Below are positions 1-4,829 of a stretch of DNA of 8,035 nucleotides, one piece after another. Made by a program: the position numbers and the translations under genes. Every line of letters begins with the position of its first letter. The first letter of the stretch is position 1. Source of the DNA: Methylococcaceae bacterium (GTDB lineage: Bacteria > Pseudomonadota > Gammaproteobacteria > Methylococcales > Methylomonadaceae); contig JABFST010000275.1 in NCBI GenBank assembly GCA_013140465.1, positions 1-8,035 of the forward strand, written 5' to 3'. The notes beneath the pieces were generated by a model, which ran no database searches, was not told the origin of the DNA, and saw nothing but the letters and a program-made list of their open reading frames with translations.

Positions 1-1
1 C

Positions 2-775
2 ATCATTTTGTTTGACCAACGCGGCAGCGGGCAGTCTTTGCCGTTTGGCGAGCTGGAACACAACACCACACCCGACTTGCTGGACGATATGGAGCGCATC
101 CGCACGCATCTTGCAATAAGCCAATGGCTGGTATTTTGCGGCTCTTGGGGCGGGGCGTTGGCCTTGCTTTATGCGCAACGCCATCCTGACCGGGTGTTGG
201 GCTTAGTCATACGCGCCGTGTTTTTAGTGCGCCAACAAGATTTGGACTGGTTTGCCAAAGACGGCGCCAACCGCTTGTTTCCTGAACAATGGCAACAATT
301 ATTAGACAGCATACCCGCCGACAGCGATATTATCGGTGGCTTGTGCGCGGCCTTATGGGGTGATGATGAACTGGCCCAACGCCGTGCCGCACGCGCGTGG
401 ATGGCGTGGGGCGGACAAGTCACTCTTGGCCACGGCTATCAAGACCCGCGCCTAAGCGTGGCGCACATTACCGAAACAATGGTGCGGCAAGTGCGTATGG
501 AACTGCATTATGCCCAACACCGCTATTTTCTTACCCCTAACCAAATCTTGGACAACTGCGCAAGTTTGGCGGCTATCCCTACCGTCATCATTCATGGTCG
601 CCTAGATTGGGTTTGCCCGATAGAGGCTGGCTACCGCTTGCACCTAGCCCTGCCCCATGCCCGTTATATCGTACTGGACCAAGCCGGCCATATTGCCCAA
701 GGCGCCGACATGATAGACGCTTTAGTTACGGCAACTGATGCGTTTACCGCCAGCGGATTTGCTTATGGCAGTTAA
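2..775 (+). CDS. Proline iminopeptidase-like alpha/beta hydrolase (peptidase family S33), 5' end cut by window edge
   Basis: The protein probably removes N-terminal residues, classically proline, from peptides in the cytoplasm. The frame is open to the left edge: codons before position 8 read I-I, so the TTG at 8 is an internal Leu in the IILFDQRGSGQS motif that normally follows the oxyanion strand of these enzymes. Counting from that Leu, the nucleophile elbow C-GSWGG puts Ser at 46, HGRLDWVCP supplies the acid Asp200, and QAGHIA supplies His228. The cap region has a W-x-x-W signature (131-134) and a Glu at 165 (RMELHY) matching the Glu in the usual ENHYF motif. The residue after the second Trp is Gly, whereas classical proline iminopeptidases have Glu there (WEG), so substrate choice may differ. 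The stop lies 44 bases before ubiX on the same strand, so co-transcription is possible. The fold and catalytic triad are sure; the exact peptidase specificity is not. Confidence 0.85.
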   Translation: MILFDQRGSGQSLPFGELEHNTTPDLLDDMERIRTHLAISQWLVFCGSWGGALALLYAQRHPDRVLGLVIRAVFLVRQQDLDWFAKDGANRLFPEQWQQLLDSIPADSDIIGGLCAALWGDDELAQRRAARAWMAWGGQVTLGHGYQDPRLSVAHITETMVRQVRMELHYAQHRYFLTPNQILDNCASLAAIPTVIIHGRLDWVCPIEAGYRLHLALPHARYIVLDQAGHIAQGADMIDALVTATDAFTASGFAYGS

Positions 776-819
776 ACCGTTACATTGTTGCGCTAGGCAA
801 ACTTATCCCCACATATGAC

Positions 820-1395
820 ATGAACCCAAAAAAACGCATCATTATTGCCATGACTGGCGCAACCGGCGCCATTTACGGTGTCAGAATGTTACAAATCTTG
901 CAAGCCCAAGCCGAGTGGGAAACCCATTTGGTGATTTCTTCAGCGGGCGTCGTCAATTTACACCACGAACTGGACATGAAGCGCGATGCCCTGTACCAGT
1001 TGGCAGATGTGGTGCATGGCATTAATGATATTGCCGCCAGCATTTCCAGTGGCGGCTTTAAGACCGAAGGCATGATTATCGCGCCGTGTTCGATGAAAAC
1101 CTTGGCGGCGGTCGCGCATGGTTTTGGTGACAACCTCATCTCGCGCTCTGCCGATGTGGTGTTAAAAGAACGGCGGCGGCTGGTGGTGATGCCGCGCGAA
1201 ACACCGCTCAACTTGGTGCATATCCGCAATATGGCGGTCGTCACCGAAATGGGCGGCATTATTTTTCCGCCGATGCCCGCTTTTTACAGCAAAACCGATT
1301 CCTTAAGCGCAATGGTCAATGAAACCGTGGGCCGTGTGCTGGATATGTTTGGCGTGGATGTAACGGGCTTGTATACGCCTTGGGAAGGTTTGTAA
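820..1395 (+). CDS. ubiX: Flavin prenyltransferase UbiX
   Basis: UbiX joins a dimethylallyl group to reduced FMN, making the prenylated flavin cofactor used by UbiD-type decarboxylases in ubiquinone synthesis and related reactions. The 191-residue length is normal. Visible are the N-terminal FMN-binding loop TGATGAIYG (12-20), ETHLVIS (34-40), the GGFKTEGMIIAPCSMKTLA block (78-96), the DNLISRSADVVLKERRRL block (104-121), PRETPL (125-130) and PPMPAFY (150-156). Residues Lys116, Arg126-Glu127, Tyr156 and Arg172 keep the same spacing as the known active-site Lys129, Arg139-Glu140, Tyr169 and Arg185 of the Pseudomonas enzyme, a constant offset of 13. The ATG at 820 places the Rossmann start correctly, but I see no clear Shine-Dalgarno before it. 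No ubiD lies in the window. The related name of phenolic-acid decarboxylase subunit B cannot be excluded, but the chemistry would be the same. Confidence 0.93.
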   Translation: MNPKKRIIIAMTGATGAIYGVRMLQILQAQAEWETHLVISSAGVVNLHHELDMKRDALYQLADVVHGINDIAASISSGGFKTEGMIIAPCSMKTLAAVAHGFGDNLISRSADVVLKERRRLVVMPRETPLNLVHIRNMAVVTEMGGIIFPPMPAFYSKTDSLSAMVNETVGRVLDMFGVDVTGLYTPWEGL

Positions 1396-1417
1396 GGGTT
1401 TCTTATTCATTATGCTG

Positions 1418-1454
1418 CTTTAGCTACGATAATCGCGGCTAAAGTCGCTCCCAC
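1418..1454 (-). repeat. REP-like extragenic palindrome
   Basis: Read on the - strand, this begins GTGGGAGCGACTTTAGCCGC, whose inner part GCGACT-TT-AGCCGC is almost palindromic, and then continues to GCTAAAG. The arms CTTTAGC (1418-1424) and GCTAAAG (1438-1444) pair perfectly, with an inner CGA/TCG pairing. A GTGG/GGGAGC-type head followed by an imperfect stem is the form of gammaproteobacterial REP elements moved by RAYT transposases. It sits 22 bases after the ubiX stop and may also help protect or end that transcript, but no T-run follows it. Only a genome-wide count can show that it is repeated. Confidence 0.55.
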
Positions 1455-1655
1455 ACTAGGTAAACTATTTTCACACCACTCCATTAGGTTTTACGGCACA
1501 TCCTAACGTTAAGCTGTCGCCCCCCAAAAAACCTCATCATCTTTGTGCGCTTGCCCACAAATTGCACCACAGCAATGGCAGTTAGACTACGCCTAGGTTA
1601 TTTAAAGCCTCCTCAAAAACCCACAATTTTCATATAAACACAACCATTTCAGTTA

Positions 1656-1682
1656 GTTACACAAAAGCTAGCCAGCTATAAT
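1656..1682 (+). promoter_or_regulatory. Candidate sigma70 promoter of the PDC-sensor gene
   Basis: A perfect TATAAT lies at 1677-1682, preceded after 15 bases by GTTACA (1656-1661; four of six matches to TTGACA). The spacer is shorter than ideal. Transcription would begin near 1689, leaving a leader of about 50 bases that contains the GGAG at 1726-1729. Confidence 0.4.
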
Positions 1683-1737
1683 AAATTTGGCCTCATATTT
1701 GCATGAACTTTAAATATTATGATTTGGAGTAAGCCCC

Positions 1738-2721
1738 ATGTCCAAAATGAGCCATATCAATGTTATTGAGAAATACGAAGAGCATCGCCTGGCTATCCAT
1801 AATTTGCTGTCATCGATTCTAGGCTGTTTCGCCGATGAAAAAATGTTTGAGCAAAGCCAAGCAGAACTTAGTGCCTTATCGGCCTCTTTATGTTCGTATT
1901 ATCCCTTCGTCAGCCTGTTGTACCTGCTGGATGCCGACGGCAAACAATGCTGCAAAAATGTGCCCGGCAGTCATTTTAAAAACCACCCTAAAATTGGCTT
2001 AGGTGTAGACCGCAGCAAACGCCCCTACTTTTTGCTAGCCCAAAAAACTACGGGCGCGGTCGTCACCGAACCCTATTTGTCTAGCGTCCGCCGCGAACTA
2101 TGCTTATCCACCGCCATCAAAATCAGCAACGAAGACGGCAGCACCAAAGGCTATGTGGTCTTGGACATCGATGTCAGCGCCACCTTGGCATTCTTGACTG
2201 GGGACAGTCGGCGCGTCCATTTTGAACCGTATTTCAAGGCCATCTACTCGCTGATAGTGCTGGGCCTGTTTTCGGTGGCCTTAGTATTGTTGTATGCGGC
2301 GGGCTTAGAGTGCGTCAGAGTCTTGCACTCGCTGATGTCCCCCCAACCCGTCACCGAAATCCCTTTTGGCGTGGTGATTTACCTGACCTTGGCTTTGGCT
2401 ATCTTTGACTTGGGCAAAACCACCCTGGAAGAAGAAGTGTTACTGTACAAAGACATACTGCGCCATAGCTCGACACGGCGCACCATCACCCGCTTTATAG
2501 CCGTCATTATTATTGCCGTGTCTATTGAAGCTTTATTAATGATTTTTAAATTCGCCTTGAATGGAGGGGGTGAGCATATTATTGAAGCCGTGTGGATCAT
2601 CATCGCGGCGGCTTTGCTGTTGATGTCCTTAGGCGTGTATGTGTATTTAGGCAGTAAAGCCGAAGGTATGCTGTTAAAAAACAATGGCAACACCAAAAAG
2701 AGCCGCACGCAAACCGTCTAA
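1738..2721 (+). CDS. PDC/Cache-type sensor domain protein with four C-terminal membrane segments
   Basis: This 327-residue protein is a putative membrane-bound sensor without an output domain that I can recognise. Residues about 10-55 are helical, and 56-155 resemble a PDC/Cache domain: VSLLYLLDADGK (58-69), the DRSKRPYF motif (91-98), and GYVVLDIDVSATL (138-150), the typical end of such domains. Hydrophobic segments lie at about 168-189, 209-225, 252-272 and 283-305. The conserved-looking link FDLGKTTLEEEVLLYKDILRHSSTRRTITRF (223-253) joins segments 2 and 3. The basic residues of that link and of the C-terminal tail suggest that both ends are inside the cell, which would place the sensor domain in the cytoplasm; no N-terminal membrane segment is visible. 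The ATG at 1738 has GGAG eight bases upstream. The gene seems to be transcribed on its own. Some databases may call relatives 'general glycosylation pathway protein'; the sequence gives no support for that role. Confidence 0.7.
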   Translation: MSKMSHINVIEKYEEHRLAIHNLLSSILGCFADEKMFEQSQAELSALSASLCSYYPFVSLLYLLDADGKQCCKNVPGSHFKNHPKIGLGVDRSKRPYFLLAQKTTGAVVTEPYLSSVRRELCLSTAIKISNEDGSTKGYVVLDIDVSATLAFLTGDSRRVHFEPYFKAIYSLIVLGLFSVALVLLYAAGLECVRVLHSLMSPQPVTEIPFGVVIYLTLALAIFDLGKTTLEEEVLLYKDILRHSSTRRTITRFIAVIIIAVSIEALLMIFKFALNGGGEHIIEAVWIIIAAALLLMSLGVYVYLGSKAEGMLLKNNGNTKKSRTQTV

Positions 2722-2761
2722 AACAAGCAAAATCAGACATATAAACGTCACCAAGGCAGGT

Positions 2762-2767
2762 TATAAT
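2762..2767 (+). promoter_or_regulatory. Candidate -10 element upstream of the cytochrome-like gene
   Basis: A perfect TATAAT lies in an AT-rich stretch between the two genes. I see no good -35 at normal spacing; CAGACA at 2734-2739 is 22 bases away, which is too far. If used, transcription would begin near 2774 and the leader of about 98 bases would contain both hairpins described here. Confidence 0.3.
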
Positions 2768-2785
2768 ATTAACCAGTGCTAACAT

Positions 2786-2811
2786 GCAAAACCCACACGC
2801 GGGCTTTGTTT
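2786..2811 (+). terminator. Weak terminator-like hairpin in the 2722-2871 gap
   Basis: CAAA-a-CCC pairs with GGG-c-TTTG around a six-base loop (2795-2800), with one internal mismatch, and is followed by T-rich sequence. It could end the PDC-sensor transcript or, if the TATAAT at 2762 is active, act as a leader attenuator for the next gene. The stem is short and imperfect. Confidence 0.35.
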
Positions 2812-2830
2812 ACGCACTCTCCTGAAACTC

Positions 2831-2849
2831 CTGGCGGTGTTGCCGCCAG
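2831..2849 (+). promoter_or_regulatory. Stem-loop in the leader just before the cytochrome-like gene
   Basis: CTGGCGG (2831-2837) and CCGCCAG (2843-2849) form a perfect seven-base GC-rich stem with a five-base loop. It ends 22 bases before the ATG, and no T-run follows, so it is not a standard terminator. It may stabilise the message or affect ribosome loading, since the start lacks an obvious Shine-Dalgarno. Confidence 0.45.
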
Positions 2850-2871
2850 CGTACACCTACATTAAAAGATT

Positions 2872-3777
2872 ATGACCCCTAAATTTACACCGCTAAAAGA
2901 CCACGACACACCTATTAAAGTATTGTTCACAGGCTATCTGTGTACCGTCGGCATAGGCTATCTGTTTGCCCTTATCCAAATTTTGTTTACCCACGGCATG
3001 GCAGACGGCAAATTTGGCCTGTCTGTCGATGACATTGTTTACAGCTATTACGGCAACCGTTCGGGCACGGTGTTGGAGCAAAAACTTAACGGATCAATGA
3101 AAGAAAACGCCCCCGAACAAGAACGTTTTAAGCTGATGGAATGGGTGCGTGACGGCGCAGATGAAGAAGCCTTCCAAGATGACGGCATCGATAAAATTAT
3201 CGAAACCCGTTGTGTGATGTGCCATAACAAAGAAGCCTCGGGCATTCCTAGCTTTGTGGACTTTGAGGGCCTAAAGCCCTACACCACCCAAGACACGGGC
3301 GCGACGTTTGCCTCGCTGACGCGCATCTCACATATCCACTTGTTTGGCATCAGCTTTATCTTTATGTTTGTCGGGCTGATTTTTAGCTTTGCCGAAACCA
3401 CCACGACCCAATACAAATGTATTGCGATCGGGATGCCTTATGCGTTTTTGATTGCCGACATCTTGTCTTGGTGGCTGACTAAAATTCACCCGATGTTTGC
3501 TTGGCTAGTGATTTTTGCGGGCATGGGCATGGGCACTTCCTTTATGTTTATGTGGGTCACGTCCATATTAGAAATGTGGCTGTTCCGGCCTCTGTTTATC
3601 AACGGCTTTGGCTCACGCTATTTGGAATGGCGCGACAGCCCAGAAGCCTCGATAGCCGACCGGATGTGGGTGGTCATTAAAACCTTTGCCGGAACGGTAA
3701 AACCGACTATTGGCTACGCAAAGCAGTTATGGTTAAAACATGGCTGGCCGTTACTGAAAGGCGTATTTAAAAAATAA
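2872..3777 (+). CDS. Membrane-anchored cytochrome c-like protein with a single CxxCH heme motif
   Basis: This 301-residue protein is probably an electron carrier or redox component on the outer face of the cytoplasmic membrane. A first hydrophobic segment (about 18-40) anchors the N-terminus. An extracytoplasmic stretch follows with HGMADGKFGLSVDDIVYSYYG (41-61) and the covalent-heme motif CVMCH (114-118). Three or more hydrophobic segments come next, at about 157-174, 186-202 and 207-237. His154, His156 and Met residues near the membrane (SHIHLFG, 153-159) could serve as extra ligands. I recognise this as a conserved proteobacterial family, common in methanotrophs and sulfur oxidisers, that databases have often mislabelled 'elongation factor-1 alpha'; nothing here resembles a GTPase. 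No other respiratory genes lie nearby. The ATG follows a GC-rich hairpin and has no strong Shine-Dalgarno. The heme site and membrane nature are well supported; the partner is unknown. Confidence 0.8.
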   Translation: MTPKFTPLKDHDTPIKVLFTGYLCTVGIGYLFALIQILFTHGMADGKFGLSVDDIVYSYYGNRSGTVLEQKLNGSMKENAPEQERFKLMEWVRDGADEEAFQDDGIDKIIETRCVMCHNKEASGIPSFVDFEGLKPYTTQDTGATFASLTRISHIHLFGISFIFMFVGLIFSFAETTTTQYKCIAIGMPYAFLIADILSWWLTKIHPMFAWLVIFAGMGMGTSFMFMWVTSILEMWLFRPLFINGFGSRYLEWRDSPEASIADRMWVVIKTFAGTVKPTIGYAKQLWLKHGWPLLKGVFKK

Positions 3778-3785
3778 GCCGATAC

Positions 3786-3814
3786 GCAAATCGGGGTAGC
3801 CCACCCCGATTTGC
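3786..3814. terminator. Bidirectional terminator hairpin between convergent genes
   Basis: GCAAATCGGGGT (3786-3797) and ACCCCGATTTGC (3803-3814) form a perfect 12-base stem around a five-base loop. It lies nine bases after the + strand cytochrome-like gene and 23 bases past the last - strand Rpn module, so it can serve both. If only the CGGGGT/ACCCCG core pairs, the tails on both strands begin ATTTGC, which is modestly U-rich. An outer pair CCGATA (3779-3784) and TATCGG (3823-3828) could extend the structure. Confidence 0.7.
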
Positions 3815-3836
3815 TTGGCAGTTATCGGCTGATGAT

Positions 3837-4169
3837 TTAGTGCGGCTTGTCGTCGTTAAACACCGCCGCCAAGGTCGCAGCTTCCAGCGCGTTGCTTAGC
3901 CAGTGGTAAAGTTGCTCTTCATCCGCCGCCAGCACTCGGCTTAAGATTGTTTCGGGGAGTGCGCCGAAGCGATGCTCAAGAAAGCGGCTGAGTATTTTGG
4001 CTGCGCCTAAGGTTAAGCCTTCTTTCCAACCTTCTTTCCAACCTTCTTTCCAACCTTCTTTCCAACCTTCTTTCCAACCTTCTTGTCTGCCTTCTTGTTT
4101 GCCTATTTCTATCCCCTCTTGTAAGCCTTTGGCAATTCCGATTCTTTCTGCACTGGTAACGTAACGCAT
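3837..4169 (-). CDS. Stand-alone RpnS-like C-terminal module, copy 2 (nine hinge tetrads, W-K-E-G array)
   Basis: This 110-residue protein corresponds only to the C-terminal third of the full-length Rpn protein at 4536-5549; it has no nuclease domain. It begins MRYVTSAERIGIAKG, continues with nine four-residue units (LQEG, IEIG, KQEG, RQEG, then five WKEG), and ends in a DUF4351-like domain, FLEHRFGALPETILSRVLAADEEQLYHW, with AAVFNDDKPH last. I chose the ATG at 4167-4169 because GGAG (4179-4182) precedes it by nine bases, exactly as in the other modules. The TTG at 4202 would add 11 residues. Separately translated Rpn C-terminal domains are known to block the full-length nuclease; here I infer an antitoxin or decoy role. 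It is the last gene of the tandem series, 42 bases after the previous TAA and in the same frame. It differs most from the parent (LTLGAAKILSRF, Tyr in LYHW). Confidence 0.72.
   Translation of the reverse strand: MRYVTSAERIGIAKGLQEGIEIGKQEGRQEGWKEGWKEGWKEGWKEGWKEGLTLGAAKILSRFLEHRFGALPETILSRVLAADEEQLYHWLSNALEAATLAAVFNDDKPH
4018..4077. repeat. Five perfect tandem 12-base repeats inside the Rpn hinge
   Basis: The unit CCTTCTTTCCAA occurs five times without change, followed by two degenerate units (4078-4101). On the coding - strand it reads through as W-K-E-G. Because 12 bases are four codons, slippage would change the number of tetrads without breaking the frame. The perfect identity suggests recent expansion. 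Confidence 0.9.
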
Positions 4170-4178
4170 GGTTTGTTG

Positions 4179-4182
4179 CTCC
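4179..4182 (-). promoter_or_regulatory. Shine-Dalgarno of RpnS-like copy 2
   Basis: On the - strand TTTTGGAGCAACAAACC precedes the ATG at 4167-4169; GGAG lies nine bases from it. This decides the ATG over the TTG at 4202, which has no such site. Confidence 0.7.
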
Positions 4183-4211
4183 AAAAGTTTGTAGCTTAAC
4201 AAGCTGATGAT

Positions 4212-4493
4212 TTAGTGCGACATTTCGTCGTTAAACACCGCCGCCAAGGTTGCAGCTTCCAGGGCGTTGCTTTGCCAGTGGTTAAGCTGCTCTTCATCCG
4301 CCGCCAACACTCGGTTTAAGATTGTTTCGGGGAGTGCCCCGAAGCGATGCTCAAGCAAGCGGCTGAGCATTTTGGCACCTATCACTAAGCCTTCTTGTTT
4401 GCCAATTTCAATCCCTTCTTGCAAGCCTTGGGCAATACCTTCTTGCAAGCCTTTGGCAATCCCGATTCTTTCTGCACTGGTAACGTAACGCAT
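4212..4493 (-). CDS. Stand-alone RpnS-like C-terminal module, copy 1 (five hinge tetrads)
   Basis: A 93-residue protein nearly identical to the last 97 residues of the full-length Rpn protein just upstream, minus one RQEG tetrad. It reads MRYVTSAERIGIAKG, five tetrads (LQEG, IAQG, LQEG, IEIG, KQEG), LVIGAKMLSRLLEHRFG, then the DUF4351-like end to FNDEMSH. Substitutions against the parent are few (for example Asn for Ser in ILNRV, Gln for Leu in HWQSN, Ala for Thr in LAAVF). No nuclease domain is present. The ATG at 4491-4493 is preceded by GGAG at nine bases; the TTG at 4526 would add 11 residues. The start is 42 bases after the parent's TAA and in the same frame, so it should share the parent's message and may rely on reinitiation. 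By analogy with RpnS proteins I infer that it binds and restrains the nuclease. That function is not shown by sequence alone. Confidence 0.75.
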   Translation of the reverse strand: MRYVTSAERIGIAKGLQEGIAQGLQEGIEIGKQEGLVIGAKMLSRLLEHRFGALPETILNRVLAADEEQLNHWQSNALEAATLAAVFNDEMSH

Positions 4494-4502
4494 GGTTTGT
4501 TG

Positions 4503-4506
4503 CTCC
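4503..4506 (-). promoter_or_regulatory. Shine-Dalgarno of RpnS-like copy 1
   Basis: GGAG on the - strand, nine bases before the ATG at 4491-4493, in the context TTTTGGAGCAACAAACC. The context is identical to the one before copy 2. Confidence 0.7.
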
Positions 4507-4535
4507 AAAAGTTTGTAGCTTAACAAGCTGATGAT

Positions 4536-4829
4536 TTAGTGCGACTTTTCGTCGTTAAACACCGCAGTTAAGGTCGCGGCTTCCAGGGCGTTGCTTAGCC
4601 AGTGGTTAAGCTGCTCTTCATCCGCTGCCAACACTCGGCTTAAGATTGTTTCGGGGAGTGCGCCGAAACGATGTTCAAGCAAGCGGCTGAGCATTTTGGC
4701 ACCTATCACTAAGCCTTCTTGCCTGCCTTCTTGTTTGCCTATTTCTATCCCCTCTTGTAAGCCTTGGGCAATACCTTCTTGCATGCCTTTGGCAATTCCT
4801 ATCCTTTCTGCACTAGTAACGTAACGCAT
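4536..4829 (-). CDS. Nested in-frame RpnS-like ORF inside the Rpn gene (internal start)
   Basis: Within the full-length gene the codons before Met241 read on the - strand TTAGAGGAGCAACAAACC then ATG (4827-4829). GAGGAG sits nine bases before this ATG, a textbook initiation site. Translation here would give a 97-residue protein made of the tetrad hinge (six tetrads) and the DUF4351-like end, exactly the part that is duplicated downstream as two independent genes. Published work on E. coli Rpn loci (remembered, not checked) shows that such internally translated C-terminal domains neutralise the full-length nuclease. That the duplications begin at this very site is independent support that the site is real. 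The product has not been observed here. Confidence 0.65.
   Translation of the reverse strand: MRYVTSAERIGIAKGMQEGIAQGLQEGIEIGKQEGRQEGLVIGAKMLSRLLEHRFGALPETILSRVLAADEEQLNHWLSNALEAATLTAVFNDEKSH

Larger units (their letters stand above)
1396..1737. other. 342-base intergenic region between ubiX and the PDC-sensor gene
   Basis: This gap holds a REP-like palindrome near ubiX (1418-1454), an AT-rich promoter-like segment (1656-1682) and a Shine-Dalgarno GGAG at 1726-1729 for the next gene. Between about 1455 and 1650 I see no convincing ORF, RNA gene or repeat on either strand. Confidence 0.6.
3828..4202 (-). repeat. Tandem duplication unit A (375 bases) of the rpn 3' end
   Basis: This unit begins, on the + strand, with GCTGATGATTTAG, the same sequence that begins the units at 4203 and 4527. 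It ends with the segment carrying the Shine-Dalgarno and the palindrome AGCTTGTTAAGCT shared with unit B. Its length is 51 bases greater than unit B, explained by extra hinge tetrads and one codon. Confidence 0.85.
4203..4526 (-). repeat. Tandem duplication unit B (324 bases) of the rpn 3' end
   Basis: Direct copy of the 3' end of the Rpn gene (4527-4852), with matching ends GCTGATGATTTAG and the ribosome-binding segment. The 324-base length is 108 codons, so the copy keeps the parent frame. Confidence 0.88.

Noticed and set aside
1396..1737. A small RNA or tRNA gene in the largest intergenic gap
   Set aside because: Apart from the REP-like palindrome, I find no tRNA-like cloverleaf and no terminator with a T-run within the gap.
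4018..4101. Short tandem repeats resembling a CRISPR array
   Set aside because: The 12-base units abut directly with no spacers and encode a regular protein tetrad.
3837..4202. Stand-alone modules as degraded pseudogenes of a second rpn gene
   Set aside because: Each has an intact frame, a conserved Shine-Dalgarno at constant spacing and frame-preserving indels, and no trace of nuclease-domain sequence precedes either copy.
4267..4824. Two similar + strand reading frames (4267-4488 and 4591-4824) that look like a duplicated small Cys/Ser/Pro-rich protein
   Set aside because: They are antisense to the duplicated Rpn modules; their similarity merely mirrors the coding repeats, and neither has a supporting ribosome-binding site.
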